From Beroe forskalii (taxonomy: Eukaryota; Ctenophora; Nuda; Beroida; Beroidae): a stretch of DNA of 64,000 nucleotides. The translations under genes were made by a program, and so were the position numbers. The stretch covers positions 391,621 to 455,620 of the forward strand of contig WFMF01000118.1 in the NCBI GenBank assembly GCA_011033025.1, given 5' to 3'. Below are positions 41,700 through 51,784 of the stretch, one piece after another (positions within the stretch are counted from its first letter, which is position 1; the number at the start of each line of letters is the position of its first letter). The notes under the pieces were generated by a model, which ran no database searches, was not told the origin of the DNA, and was given only the letters and a program-made list of their open reading frames with translations.

Positions 41700-43320
41700 T
41701 ATTTACAAATTATTGACAAATTTGTGGGGTTAAATCTGTTCGACAGTTAAAATGCTTAGGATTAGCGGGAAATGATATCATGATGGTCAGATATTTGTGA
41801 CAGTGGATAGATTTGCTGGAGGTTCTCTAAGTTGCATAGGTGTGTTATGCGCATTCCACTTCCTATATAATAGGATACACCTGTTCGGAGGAAATGTACT
41901 GCGCAATCCAAACCATGGTATACATCTTTAATAGGCTTTGTCAGACATTGCCTGACCTTTTTGCTAGACAACATACAGCACTCCTGATTTCATAGCAAGT
42001 GGTATTTACCGAATATTTGACCAAACATAGGTCACTCATTCATTATTTTAAGATCACACCCCACTTGCACTACCCAACATGCCAGAATATTCGTAGGAAA
42101 GCTAGTCATAAAATATGTAGAGCAGTTTGGTACAGTGAGGAGAGAGAGAGAGTGATGAAACAGCACAGTAGCCAAGAATTTAAACAAGCGATTATATTTC
42201 ATTTATGTACCATTAGAATTTATAAAAATGACTAGAAGGCCCGTTGGGCCTTCTAGGTCACAGGACACCCGACCATTTCAATGCTGGCTACAGAGTACCA
42301 CAATGCTAACATATAATTGCCCTAACCAGGACCCTGGTTTCTTAAACCAATAATTTTCAAAATTCATGGATCACAACGTCGCAGATTTCATAGATATTGA
42401 ATGATAGAAATTAATGACAAAAACAATTAATGTTTGTAAAACGTATAAAATTGAAACATGATCAATTGCGTTTTTTAAAGTTTGGAAGTGTCAAATGTGA
42501 TATCTAACACTAAGTAAGTTATTGATGCAACTTTTTACTTTTGTTACTGGGGGTGGGGGTGCAACGTAACGAAATTGCGAAATATTCACATAGGCTTTGA
42601 AAATAAATAAAAAAAATTTACGATTGCATATTTACCTCGAGCAAACAGTTGGTAATTAAGAAGAACTGAAGAACAGTGGTTTTCCAATCAAAAGTTCCGA
42701 TTCGGAGAATAGATCATGGGCAACAAATTTGAATCCAAGCTCATTGAAATAAAAATTGTTCGCATTTTTATCCGTTTATAACCCACTTCTAACTTGAGTA
42801 AATATGACTTCTACATTCCGTCGAATTCTCGCAGCAAACCATGGAAACAATTAATATCTTCACATGAAAGAATTATCGCTGATTTTCACAATGCCCAATG
42901 GAACAAAAAGTTCAATTCTTACCTTTTCTCCTACTCTCCTAAAATACTGATAATAGTCTTCTGTCGTAAACTTTTTACCGAAAATTTAATTGAAAACGCA
43001 AATTATGAATTTAACCTGTTGAAACGTTTCCAAAATACACAATTAAAGAAATGGCAGAGTCTTCGTAAAAATGCATGTGCAGTTTTGCGCGCGCTAGCCC
43101 ATGTAGCCATAGCAACGCGCGCAACTGGTGAATCAATAACTCAATCTTGATTTTCGCGGCCCTTTTTCCAACTTTGAGCATTAATAACGGAAAATCTAAA
43201 GCCTTTACGCAAAAAAGGAAAACGATGTAATACGAAGACACCTTTTTCCTACCACCCTGCAAAAAAATCGCGGGTTTTCAACTCCTAGTGTGTCAGACTT
43301 TCATGGAAAGCGGAGGCTCC
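41700..43320. other. Non-coding; one perfect hairpin
   Basis: TAGAAGGCCC-gt-TGGGCCTTCTA-type hairpin at about 42233-42256. Two open frames (about 41762-41974 minus and 42794-43150 plus) have no supporting features. GCGCGCTAG-type palindromic DNA lies at 43087-43120. Confidence 0.45.
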
Positions 43321-43716
43321 TACTTATAACTACCTCTTTCGATTATAATAATAGATGTCACACTAGTAGGTAGCCTATATTTTAGCAACTTTGCTGCGTA
43401 AAGACTCTTACAAATATAAAGAGAGAAGAGCACAGTAGCCAGGAATTAAAATAGACGATTATAATTCATTTATGTACCATTAAAATTCATAATAATGATG
43501 TCACTTTAGTAGGTAGCCTATATTTTAGCAACTTTGCTGCGTACAGACTCTTACAAAGAGAAAGAGAGAAGAGCATAGTAGCCAGGAATTAAAATAGACG
43601 ATTATATTTCATTTAAGTACCATTAGAATTCATAATAATGATGTCACTTTAGGTAGGTAGCCTAAATTTTAGCAACTTTGCTACCTATCCCATATTCAAA
43701 AAATGTGTTGTGAAGA

Positions 43717-43752
43717 TAGATAGAATATAGATAGAGAGATAGATAGATAGAA
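43717..43752. repeat. (GATA)n microsatellite 1
   Basis: Imperfect GATAGATA run ending in GAAACTTTATTATTGGG. Confidence 0.9.
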
Positions 43753-44598
43753 ACTTTATTATTGGGATTCATTTGACAAGATAATATACTGATAATACCT
43801 ATACTGCTCATGAGAATATGTATTGATGTATTGAACTGTATCAAATAATGCTATTTTTAAAGAAGGGAGAGCACAGTAGCCAGGAATTGAAATAGGCGAT
43901 TATATTTCATTTATGTACCATTAGAATTTATAATAATGATGTCACTCTAGTAGGTAGCCTAAATTTTAGCAACTTTGCTGCCTACAGACTCTTACAAAGA
44001 TAAAGAGAGGAGATCACAGTAGCCAGGAATTAAAATATGCGATTATATACTTATATTTCATAATTTATGTACCATTAGAATTTATAATAATGATGTCACT
44101 TTAGTAGGTAGCCTATATTTTAGCAACTTTGCTGCGTACAGACTCTTACAAAGAGAAAGAGAGAAGAGCACAGTAGCCAGGAATTAAAATAGACGATTAT
44201 ATTTCATTTAAGTACCATTAGAATTCATAATAATGATGTCACTTTAGGTAGGTAGCCTATATTTTAGCAACTTTGCTGCGTACAGACTCTTACAAAGAGA
44301 AAGAGAGAAGAGCACAGTAGCCAGGAATTAAAATAGACGATTATAATTCATTTATGTACCATCAAAATTCAAAATAATGATGTCACTTTAGTAGGTAGCC
44401 TATATTTTAGCAACTTTGCTGCGTAAAGACTCTTGTACAAATATAAAGAGAGAAGAGCACAGTAGCCAGGAATTAAAATAGACGATTATATTTCATTTAT
44501 GTACCATCAGAATTCATAATAATGATGTCACATTAGGTAGGTAGCCTAAATTTTAGCAACTTCGCTACCTATCCCATATTTAAAAAATGTGTTGCGAA

Positions 44599-44672
44599 GA
44601 TAGATAGAATAGATAGATAGATAGATAGAATAGATAGATAGATAGATAGATAGATAGAATAGATAGATAGAT
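44599..44672. repeat. (GATA)n microsatellite 2
   Basis: GATAGATAGAATAGATAGATA steps, longer than tract 1, ending in GAAACTTTATTATAAGG, where the insertion begins. Confidence 0.92.
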
Positions 44673-44752
44673 AGAAACTTTATTATAAGGTTCCCTCAGT
44701 TTTCACATGCATATTATGCATGCTTATGCATACTTATATTCTGCTCACCCTA

Positions 44753-44862
44753 TAATATAACTATAGGACAGCATTTCGATGCATATTGTGCATATTGAAC
44801 TCGGCTTCGCCTCGTACAATATGCACTAATATGCATCTCAATGCTGTCCTATAGTTATATAT
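44753..44862. repeat. 110-bp hairpin element
   Basis: A perfect 23-bp outer stem (44753-44775 with 44840-44862; CTATAGGACAGCATT and its inverse). It continues inward as TGCATATT/AATATGCA and GTGCATATTG/CAATATGCAC. The tip is CTCGGCTTCGCCTCG, the same tip motif as arm 1 of the cloverleaf elements at 45.6 and 46.9 kb. Confidence 0.9.
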
Positions 44863-44867
44863 TACAT

Positions 44868-45010
44868 GGCTCATAAGCCCTTATTCGCTACCATATACAT
44901 CGGGGAATTTCATTAGTATAGGGTCGGTCGGATCCTGTAACCCCATGTTATGTGGTCCATTTCGAACCTATAATACCATGTTATGTGGTCGTTTCCGACC
45001 CTATAAGCCC
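44868..45010 (+). repeat. Dispersed repeat GCTACCATATACATCGG, copy 1
   Basis: GGCTCATAAGCCCTTATTC, then GCTACCATATACATCGG, TAGGGTCGGTCGGATCCTG and CCATGTTATGTGGTC. Copies at about 46420-46575 and 60404-60510; the third forms the right edge of the 7-kb satellite. Confidence 0.85.
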
Positions 45011-45564
45011 GAGCTACAATGATGACTCCGACGTAGATTCAATATGAAAGTTTATGACGTGAGTCGCCTACATACCTTTTTAGGGTCGGGAGGATCCTGT
45101 AACCCCATGTTATAGGATTTTCCAAGAGTTTAAAGCTTATTTAAAATGATGACATCGTCAGATCGTCGTAGATTTAATAAGCAAGTTTATGACGTAAATT
45201 GGCTACATTTGTTTGCGGACCATTATACGAGTTACGAGTAATGATACCTGCCTCCTCAAGTGCCAATTCAATTTGAATAATTCGAATTCTGTGGTATTTG
45301 ATTTTGAGACTCCAATAAACAACAGGCTATTCAAATGACGCCGATATCTGGCTTTACTGTGGTAAATTGCTACATGGCATCACAATATGCATTCCACCGA
45401 CACATATCTACCAGTATCTTGAGAGCGGACAAAATGCAATTACCGGCGAGAGCATCCTGCCCATAAAGCCATGACACCTAATACAAGTAAAACTATGAGA
45501 CGTCATGTTTCATATTTCTTATGAATTTCCACCACGTAATTTATGTTATTTCGCCATGTAATAT

Positions 45565-45743
45565 CACCATAGGTCTCAGGAGTACCTAATACCACATTGT
45601 TTTGAACTCGGCTTCGCCTCGTCCAAAACAAACCATTATTGACCTCAGCTTCGCTTCGGCCAATAATGCGTCTATATATAGTTCGCGCTTCGCGCTCACT
45701 ACATATATGTGGTATTAGGTTACTCCTTCGACCTATAGTTCTA
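45565..45743. mobile_element. Cloverleaf-forming palindromic element, copy A
   Basis: The outer stem pairs 45570-45597 with 45707-45735 (TAGGTC...GGAGTA...CTAATACCACAT and its inverse, a few mismatches). It encloses three hairpins: TTGTTTTG/CAAAACAA (45597-45631), CATTATTG/CAATAATG (45634-45668) and ATATATAGT/ACTACATATAT (45674-45708). Each has a GC-rich inner loop (CGGCTTCGCC, CAGCTTCGCTTCGG, CGCGCTTCGCG). The result is a four-armed junction. A near-identical copy lies at 46917-47097. Confidence 0.85.
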
Positions 45744-45745
45744 CC

Positions 45746-46409
45746 TTATTGTAGGAAATTAAGCACTCAGAAAATTAAGCACCAATGCCTCGAAAAGGGC
45801 TTAATTTCATGGTGCTTAATGACATGCTGGCTTAATTTTTGAATGCCTTAATTTTCAAGTAATTTTGGGATTTTTACACGTCAAAAATTTTTCGATATTT
45901 CGCAGTAGTAATGTAGCAATGGAAGTACAGAATCTAAATGATAATTTAATGATGAATTGAAAATAATAAAATATGGAATAATCAATTGATATTTTCGTCG
46001 TAAGCCTCCATCTCCTCGTCTTCAGCTTCCACAAAGTCTTGGTTCTACATTCTCAAAGTCACCGTTATTGTCTTGATTCCTGTCCACAGAACAGCAAAAA
46101 CTTAGCATTTCCTTCAACTGACCGTTCAAGTTTGACCTGACTCTTGATCTAAAGCCCTCCTTGTGTGATGGGTGACCAGAACTGTTCTTCAGTCAGAACT
46201 TAAATCTGTTTTAGATAACAGATGCACATTAAACATTACGTGTCATTTGAATAAATTTTGAAAAATTTAAATTAAGCTTACATGTAATTTGGCTTCCATG
46301 TAATCAAGCTTACATCTAATTAAGCACCAGATGTCACCAAAGGGCCTAATTTCATGGTGCTTAATGACATGTTGGCTTAGTTTTTTGAGTGCTTAATTTC
46401 CTACAATAA
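45746..46409. mobile_element. 0.66-kb TIR element (TTATTGTAGGAAATTAAGCA ends)
   Basis: The left end TTATTGTAGGAAATTAAGCA (plus CTCA) is perfectly inverted at the right end, finishing CCTACAATAA at 46409. A subterminal GGGC(T)TAATTTCATGGTGCTTAATGACATG block occurs in the same orientation at both sides. No transposase frame. It sits directly beside cloverleaf copy A. Target duplication not resolved. Confidence 0.8.
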
Positions 46410-46419
46410 AATATATTAC

Positions 46420-46575
46420 ATGGCTCATAAGCCCTTATTTGCTACCATATACATCGGTGTATTTCTATATTATAGGGTCGGTCAGATCCTATAACCCCAT
46501 GTTATGTGGTCGTTTCCGACCCTATAACCCCGGATTTTCCGGGGTTATAGGGTCGGGAAGGAACCTATAACCCTT
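46420..46575 (+). repeat. Dispersed repeat GCTACCATATACATCGG, copy 2
   Basis: Same order as copy 1; a CCCCGGATTTTCCGGGG hairpin at about 46527 follows TCGTTTCCGACCCTATAA. Confidence 0.85.
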
Positions 46576-46916
46576 ATATGATAGCAACTCAGTAAAGTGT
46601 CAATCGAATTTGCATAATTTGGATGGGACAAACATAGATCTGCATTCTGTGGTAATAGAATTGATACATTCCACGATGAACAAAATGTTCAAGGTGACGT
46701 CTTTATCAAGATTTACAGCAGTGGGTTGATGGCAAAATCTGTAATTCTTCCTGCAAGACACACCATCAACGATTTAGCACTAATTTGTTCTGATCCGGGC
46801 CGGATGTAAATTTACACATCAACCTGTCTGGCGGCTGTGTGCTACTTATCAAAGTATGTTTTTCACGTTATTACGTATTTTTAGCGCGTTAATTTTTGTG
46901 GTTTCGCCATGTAATA

Positions 46917-47097
46917 TCACCATAGGTCTCAGGAGTAACTAATACCACATTGTTTTGAACTCGGCTTCGCCTCGTCCAAAACAAACCATTATTGACCTCA
47001 GCTTCGCTTCGGCCAATAATGCGTCTATATATAGTTCGCGCTTCGCGCTCACTACATATATGTGGTATTAGGTTACTCCTTCGACCTATAGTTCTAT
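46917..47097. mobile_element. Cloverleaf-forming palindromic element, copy B
   Basis: Nearly identical to copy A, including all three inner hairpins; in the outer stem GTACC is replaced by GTAAC, which improves pairing. Similarity to copy A extends about 15 bp leftward (TTTCGCCATGTAATATCACC) and stops right after GACCTATAGTTCTA. Confidence 0.85.
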
Positions 47098-47098
47098 A

Positions 47099-47295
47099 TT
47101 ATTGGGATTCATTTGACAAGATATCACTCTGATAATATACTGCTCATAAGAATATATTGTATAGATGCATTGAACTGTATCAAAAAATGCTATTATCAAA
47201 GAGAGGAGAGCACAGTAGCCAGGAATTAAAATAGGCGATGCTGTTTCATTTATGTACCATTAACGTTTATGATAATGCCATTGCTTGCTCAAGTG
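47099..47295. repeat. Pearl-like tandem-core element, right part
   Basis: ATTATTGGGATTCATTTGAC, ATTGAACTGTATCAAA and AGCACAGTAGCCAGGAATT follow the same order as 43757-43900. This marks the far side of the insertion spanning about 44690-47098. Confidence 0.75.
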
Positions 47296-48984
47296 GATAA
47301 TTGTAATTTATTTTGCTGCGTACGCACTTTGACAAATATTTCGTGGTCTTGAGTACTCTTTCCAAAATTTCTAATCACATGACATTATTTCCCATTAACA
47401 TCGTCAGGAAACTACTTTTCATACTAACTTTCCTCCTGAGGTGCTGAAATTGAAAAGAATTACACTCCTTCAAAATAAAAAAATAATATGAATGAATTAT
47501 AACTCGCCCGACGTTGCACATTCCCTCCACAAGGTACACATTTCTCAATCCACCAGCATCTTTAGATCCTGGAAACAACATTCTATACTCATTGGTAGTC
47601 ACTCTCTTCCCAGGCTGAAATTAAGAAAGCATTAAACTACTTCTAAATCAAGATAAAATATATTAACTGTCTGACGTCCGAAAATCGTACTGAATAGAGG
47701 AGGTTGAGAAATCAAGGATCCCTGTTACAGAAAATGATATATGAATCCTAGGGCTCTCTTTTAAAGGAGTAAGGAGACTAATTATCAGGAGGAAGTGTCA
47801 TGTATCTAATTTTTGTTTAAAAAATAAAAATAATATTATATATACCGTATATAGCAAAATTATTCATGAATAATTATTTATGCTGAAATATCTAGTAGGT
47901 ATCTGATATTGACAGGACAACGAGAAAGGAGGCAAGATGTCATCCTCTGTTATTTATTCATAAATACTTGACATGAAATGGCTTCTTTTAAATTATATGT
48001 TCACTAGATGAATATTTCTAATTATTACATATTACCGTTTGCCCGCGAAGATTCGCGGAAACAATCAACCTGATACCTTTGGTTCATCTTGTATCCAGCA
48101 GCCTACAGCTACTTGCTTCATGTTACCTCATCTTGGAATTTGTTGGGGGCAATTGGATTACCATTACCGTTTAATACCCACAACATAAATTTGAGATTAT
48201 ATAGTATTGCCTTTCCGTATATTAGCATTAGTAAACGCATGATATTTATTATGCAAATAACTAATCAACGGATAGTCCAATTCAAATTTTCCTTAAATAA
48301 TAATAATCCACTTAATTGGGAGAATATTTTCCGAAAAACCGATCAAAAATGTGCACTTCTTAAATAGTCATTTTACACAGACAGACAGATGCACGAACAC
48401 TCTGAAATTATTAATATAGATTACCCACATGAGTTGAGAGGAGGGTTAGCACTGTGCTAAGGAGTAGATAAGACCTGTCACAGCGATCATCCTCTTGTAT
48501 AGTGTATTATATACCGGTTTTGACAATACCAATTAAATCTAGATTAAAACTCTGATTCAATGGTGGATAGGGGGTATTCTAGCACTACTTATCTTACCTA
48601 TTATACTCCAATTTGATATAACAATTCCTATGAACATACTCATTATGATATGTGCTCTCTCTGAAACTATGTTATCACCTGAATATCACCCCCAACAGAA
48701 CACTATCTCACAAAACTAACAAACGTAGAAGCACACCTACACAAGGTAATAATAATAAAAGACGACGATACACCAGCTGATTCAAGAAAATAATGGAAGG
48801 AGAGCAGGAGGGTCCTGACATTTCGATAATCACCACTCAAAATGAAATCCGTACCACTTTTTATTAAATACACTTATGTTACCGAAGGCAACCCAGCTCA
48901 CGCCTTCAAAAGTTCAAAACTACACTTACCTTTATGACTTTTTGACCGACCCATGGCAATGTGGACAGAGAGAGTAAATCTATT
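47296..48984. other. Non-coding, nothing firmly recognised
   Basis: AT-rich DNA with one CCGCGAA-ga-TTCGCGG hairpin (about 48043-48058) and a CAGACAGACAGA run near 48378. A 75-codon minus-strand frame (47375-47602) lacks support. Confidence 0.45.
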
Positions 48985-49275
48985 TTTCTGTGCTTTGGAC
49001 AGAGATATGGTTGACTCAAACTGTAGTGTGCAGCAGTAAAGGCGGCTTGTCTGGCCTAACACCCGGACCCCCATTGCTCAGTGAAGTTCACCAAGCCAAT
49101 GTCACTGAAATGCTGTTCCCAATAAAGCCAGAGCACCCAGTGGGTACCAGTGGCAACTTGCCGTCGCTATAAGTGGTGTCCCGTGGCCCCAGTGCTGGCA
49201 GTGCCCTTAACTTGGGTACTGTCCCCCTTACTTCCGAGTTTGGGGAACCTACAATACAATACAATACAAAACAAT
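48985..49275 (+). repeat. Possible SINE-like sequence ending in (CAATA)n
   Basis: A GC-richer segment (CCGGACCCCCATTGCTCAG, GGGTACCAGTGGCAAC, CTTCCGAGTTTGGGGAACC) ends in four ACAATACAATAC steps (49251-49275). A short tandem tail is typical of SINE or LINE 3' ends; no A/B boxes are clear. Confidence 0.4.
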
Positions 49276-50131
49276 AGATTGGAAAGTGTCATGAAATTAT
49301 GACGTTGGAATTCGGAGATATGACCGCTGTACCAGATCGACCTTAGTAAAATCAAAATAAATCCTTGTGTTTGACTGTAGTGAAAATATTAGCACGTGGA
49401 CTTTCGATTTTTTGACGTTTTTCCCTTCTTAGCATCACTCTCGAATAGATTGGAAAGTTTCATGAAATTATGACGTTGGAATTCGGAGATATGACCACTG
49501 TACCAAATCGACCTTAGTAAAATCAAAATAAATCCTTGTGTTTGACTGTAGCGAAAAAATTAGCACGTGGACTTTCGATTTTTTGACGTTTTTCCCTTCT
49601 TAGGATCACTCTCGAATAGATGAAATTATGACGTTGGAATTCGGAGATATGACCGCTGTACCAGATCGACCTTAGTAAAATCAAAATAAATCCTTGTGTT
49701 TAAGACTGTAGCGAAAAAATTAGCACGTGGACTTTCGATTTTTTGACGTTTTTCCTTTCTTAGGATCACTCTCGAATAGATTGGAAAGTTTCATGAAATT
49801 ATAACGTTGGAATTCGGAGATATGACTGCTGTACCAAATCGACCTTAGTAAAATCAAAATAAATCCTTGTGTTTGACTGTAGCGAAAAAATTAGCACGTG
49901 GACTTTCGATTTTTTGACATTTTTTTCCTTCTTAGGATCACTCTCGAATAGATAGGAAAGTTTCATGAAATTATGACGTTGGAATTCGGAGATATGACCG
50001 CTGTACCGAATCGACCTTAGTAAAATCAAAATAAATCCTTGTGTTTGACTGTAGCGAAAAAATTAGCACGTGGACTTTCGATTTTTTGACGTTTTTCATT
50101 TCTTAGGATCACTCTCGATTAGATTGGAAAG
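49276..50131 (+). repeat. ~171-bp tandem repeat, 5 units
   Basis: AGATTGGAAAGTTTCATGAA starts units at 49276, 49447, 49778 and 49950 (as AGATAGG), with a shortened unit from 49617. All share GACGTTGGAATTCGGAGATA, GACCTTAGTAAAATC and TTAGCACGTGGACTTTCG. Units are over 95% alike, indicating recent amplification. Confidence 0.95.
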
Positions 50132-50609
50132 TCCAGGTTCTGATGTTTCGGGCACCATACTGCTATATCAGAACATCGGTGAGATTCCCTGGAACGGAGC
50201 TTCGTTGCTGCTCCCAAGGCCGTAGTCTGTAGATTAGCTTGCTAATACTACAGCGATGGTGCGTTAAGACCAAGAAGCAACATGTAGGTTGCCAACTTTC
50301 TTGTACTCTTGTAGTATAAGAACAACGTGCAACCTAATAGACTAGCGCTGTTTTAGCCATTAGTCTTTCTCTTATTAAAGTGAATAGTTCTTTGTGCTTT
50401 TAGCCGGATGAGAACTAAAAATCCTCCAGATCTACCAGTGAGGTCCCAATCTGTCGCATCAAATAACTGACATTGGGTAAATTATCTCCTACAAATACTT
50501 ACTGATCCAAGAACCCCTAGAGATCAGGAACTGTCCCGGAGGTTAACCCTGTTAGGGGACAGTTCACCCGGTTCTTCTGAAAAGAAGGACCGGTTAGCCC
50601 ATTAACCGG
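50131..50609. repeat. Third hairpin array (~10 hairpins), no gene attached
   Basis: Consecutive stems: TCCAG...CTGGA enclosing GTTCTGAT/ATCAGAAC (50132-50193), GGAGC/GCTCC (50196-50214), CTGTAG-ATTAGC-tt-GCTAAT-a-CTACAG (50227-50253), TAGGTTGC/GCAACCTA (50285-50336), AGACTA/TAGTCT (50339-50366), TAGTTCT/AGAACTA (50385-50417), CAGAT/ATCTG (near 50428-50452), GAACTGTCCC/GGGACAGTTC (50528-50565) and CCGGTTCTTCT/AGAAGGACCGG (50568-50593). The last arm can alternatively pair as CCGGTTA/TAACCGG. The style resembles the gag leader at 23.7 kb but the sequence differs. Confidence 0.8.
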
Positions 50610-51364
50610 GATTATTACCAACTTCAACCACTATAGCACTATATACAATCATTGCAATTGAGCTAAAGTAGGGCTTCTTTGCCCTGCGGAAGCTCTGCCA
50701 AAATTTTAAATTTCACCACTTAAAAAACACAGAATAACTTTAACAAGAATTGCGCCTGCCGGCACAATTCTTGTTTGACCATTGTTCTCGTATGCAGGCG
50801 CTTAATTTCCCTCCCCCATGGTGCTTGTTGTAACCTTTGCATCATGATACAACACGCAGTCGTTCGCAGTAAGAGTATTATTAATATTGCTCCACTGCTG
50901 CGCGCAACCACCGAGAACACGCATTGGCACGTGCCATTTCTTCTAAAATTCTTGCCCGCGCGTTCGTACCAACCAAGTTGTTGTACTCAGTTCGTTGTAG
51001 CGCCATTTTGTTGAATTGGTTTACGTTTTGCATCAGATTGTGTCACTGTTTATTTACGCGCTTTATTTTCCTGAATATTTATATGAAGCAGCTTCATTAA
51101 ACAATTAAACCTCCAATCACCTATGTACTTTGCCACATAAGTGCCATCTATTCATCTAGGAACTTTTCTTGTCAATTAGTTATTGGATGAGTGATCATCA
51201 AGAAATTGAAATATCGTGATGGGGAATTTATGAAATTTAAGCACATATGTTAGATCAATGATAGCGATGGTTCAATTATAGCGATTTTATTTACGTCGTT
51301 CACAAAGTTGATATCACTTTCCATCTGATTTTCAAATTTCATGAGTGAATTAATAATGTTCTGA
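50610..51364. other. Non-coding, nothing recognised
   Basis: AAGAATTGCGCCTGCCGGCACAATTCTT-type hairpin near 50747-50775. No gene supported. Confidence 0.45.
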
Positions 51365-51470
51365 TAGCCGCCCTTCGGGTGGCTAATGGCTCTTGCCTAA
51401 ATCAGTAAACCATGCTCGAAAAACCATGAATTTCGGTAAAAAGGCACGGACGGATGGACGGACGGACGCC
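51365..51470. repeat. GCCGCCC-TTCG-GGGTGGC hairpin and (GGAC)n tract
   Basis: AGCCGCCCTTCGGGTGGCT hairpin (51366-51384), then GGACGGATGGACGGACGGAC (51446-51466). A hairpin plus an ACGG-type microsatellite is reminiscent of pearl/Helitron-like ends; no full element seen. Confidence 0.5.
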
Positions 51471-51784
51471 ACAAATATTATAAAGGAGCAATCCGGGCAC
51501 TTTCCAGAAATTACACTAGTTGTATTGCAAATCTGGACCTGCTATGCACATATCCTATTTCTCACCTTTCCAAAACCACGATCTCTGCCAACCCTCTTCA
51601 TTGCCTTTTTGTTTTACAAAAAGGCCAATGGGGAGGGAAAAAATATTCAAAGAGTAATTGATTAATTAATAAGATGATGTGCCAGTATAGCATTATGTGC
51701 AAATATTTATTTTACACCACCAAATTAAAAGTTACAGTTACTGTATGAAATAATTATTAATTAACAATTATTTTGTAAGTTTGT
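51471..51784. other. Non-coding, nothing recognised
   Basis: AT-rich flank of the LINE fragment. Confidence 0.4.

Larger units (their letters stand above)
43330..44690. mobile_element. Tandem-core element (~143-bp units plus GATA tails), pearl-like, left part
   Basis: CACAGTAGCCAGGAATTAAAATAG recurs (in 15-20-bp pieces) at 43431, 43574, 43872, 44015, 44169, 44313 and 44458, mostly 143-154 bp apart. Units include GATGTCACTTTAGTAGGTAGCC and TTTTAGCAACTTTGCTGCGTA. Two unit groups end with CTACCTATCCCATATT and a (GATA)n tract (43717-43752; 44599-44672), then AAACTTTATTA. A tandem core plus tetranucleotide tail is the layout of bivalve pearl-type non-autonomous Helitrons. The same sequence resumes at about 47099 after an insertion. 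Confidence 0.75.

Noticed and set aside
42794-43150. 118-codon plus-strand frame
   Set aside because: No ATG at its start, no motif, and it ends in alternating GCGCGC-rich DNA; insufficient support.
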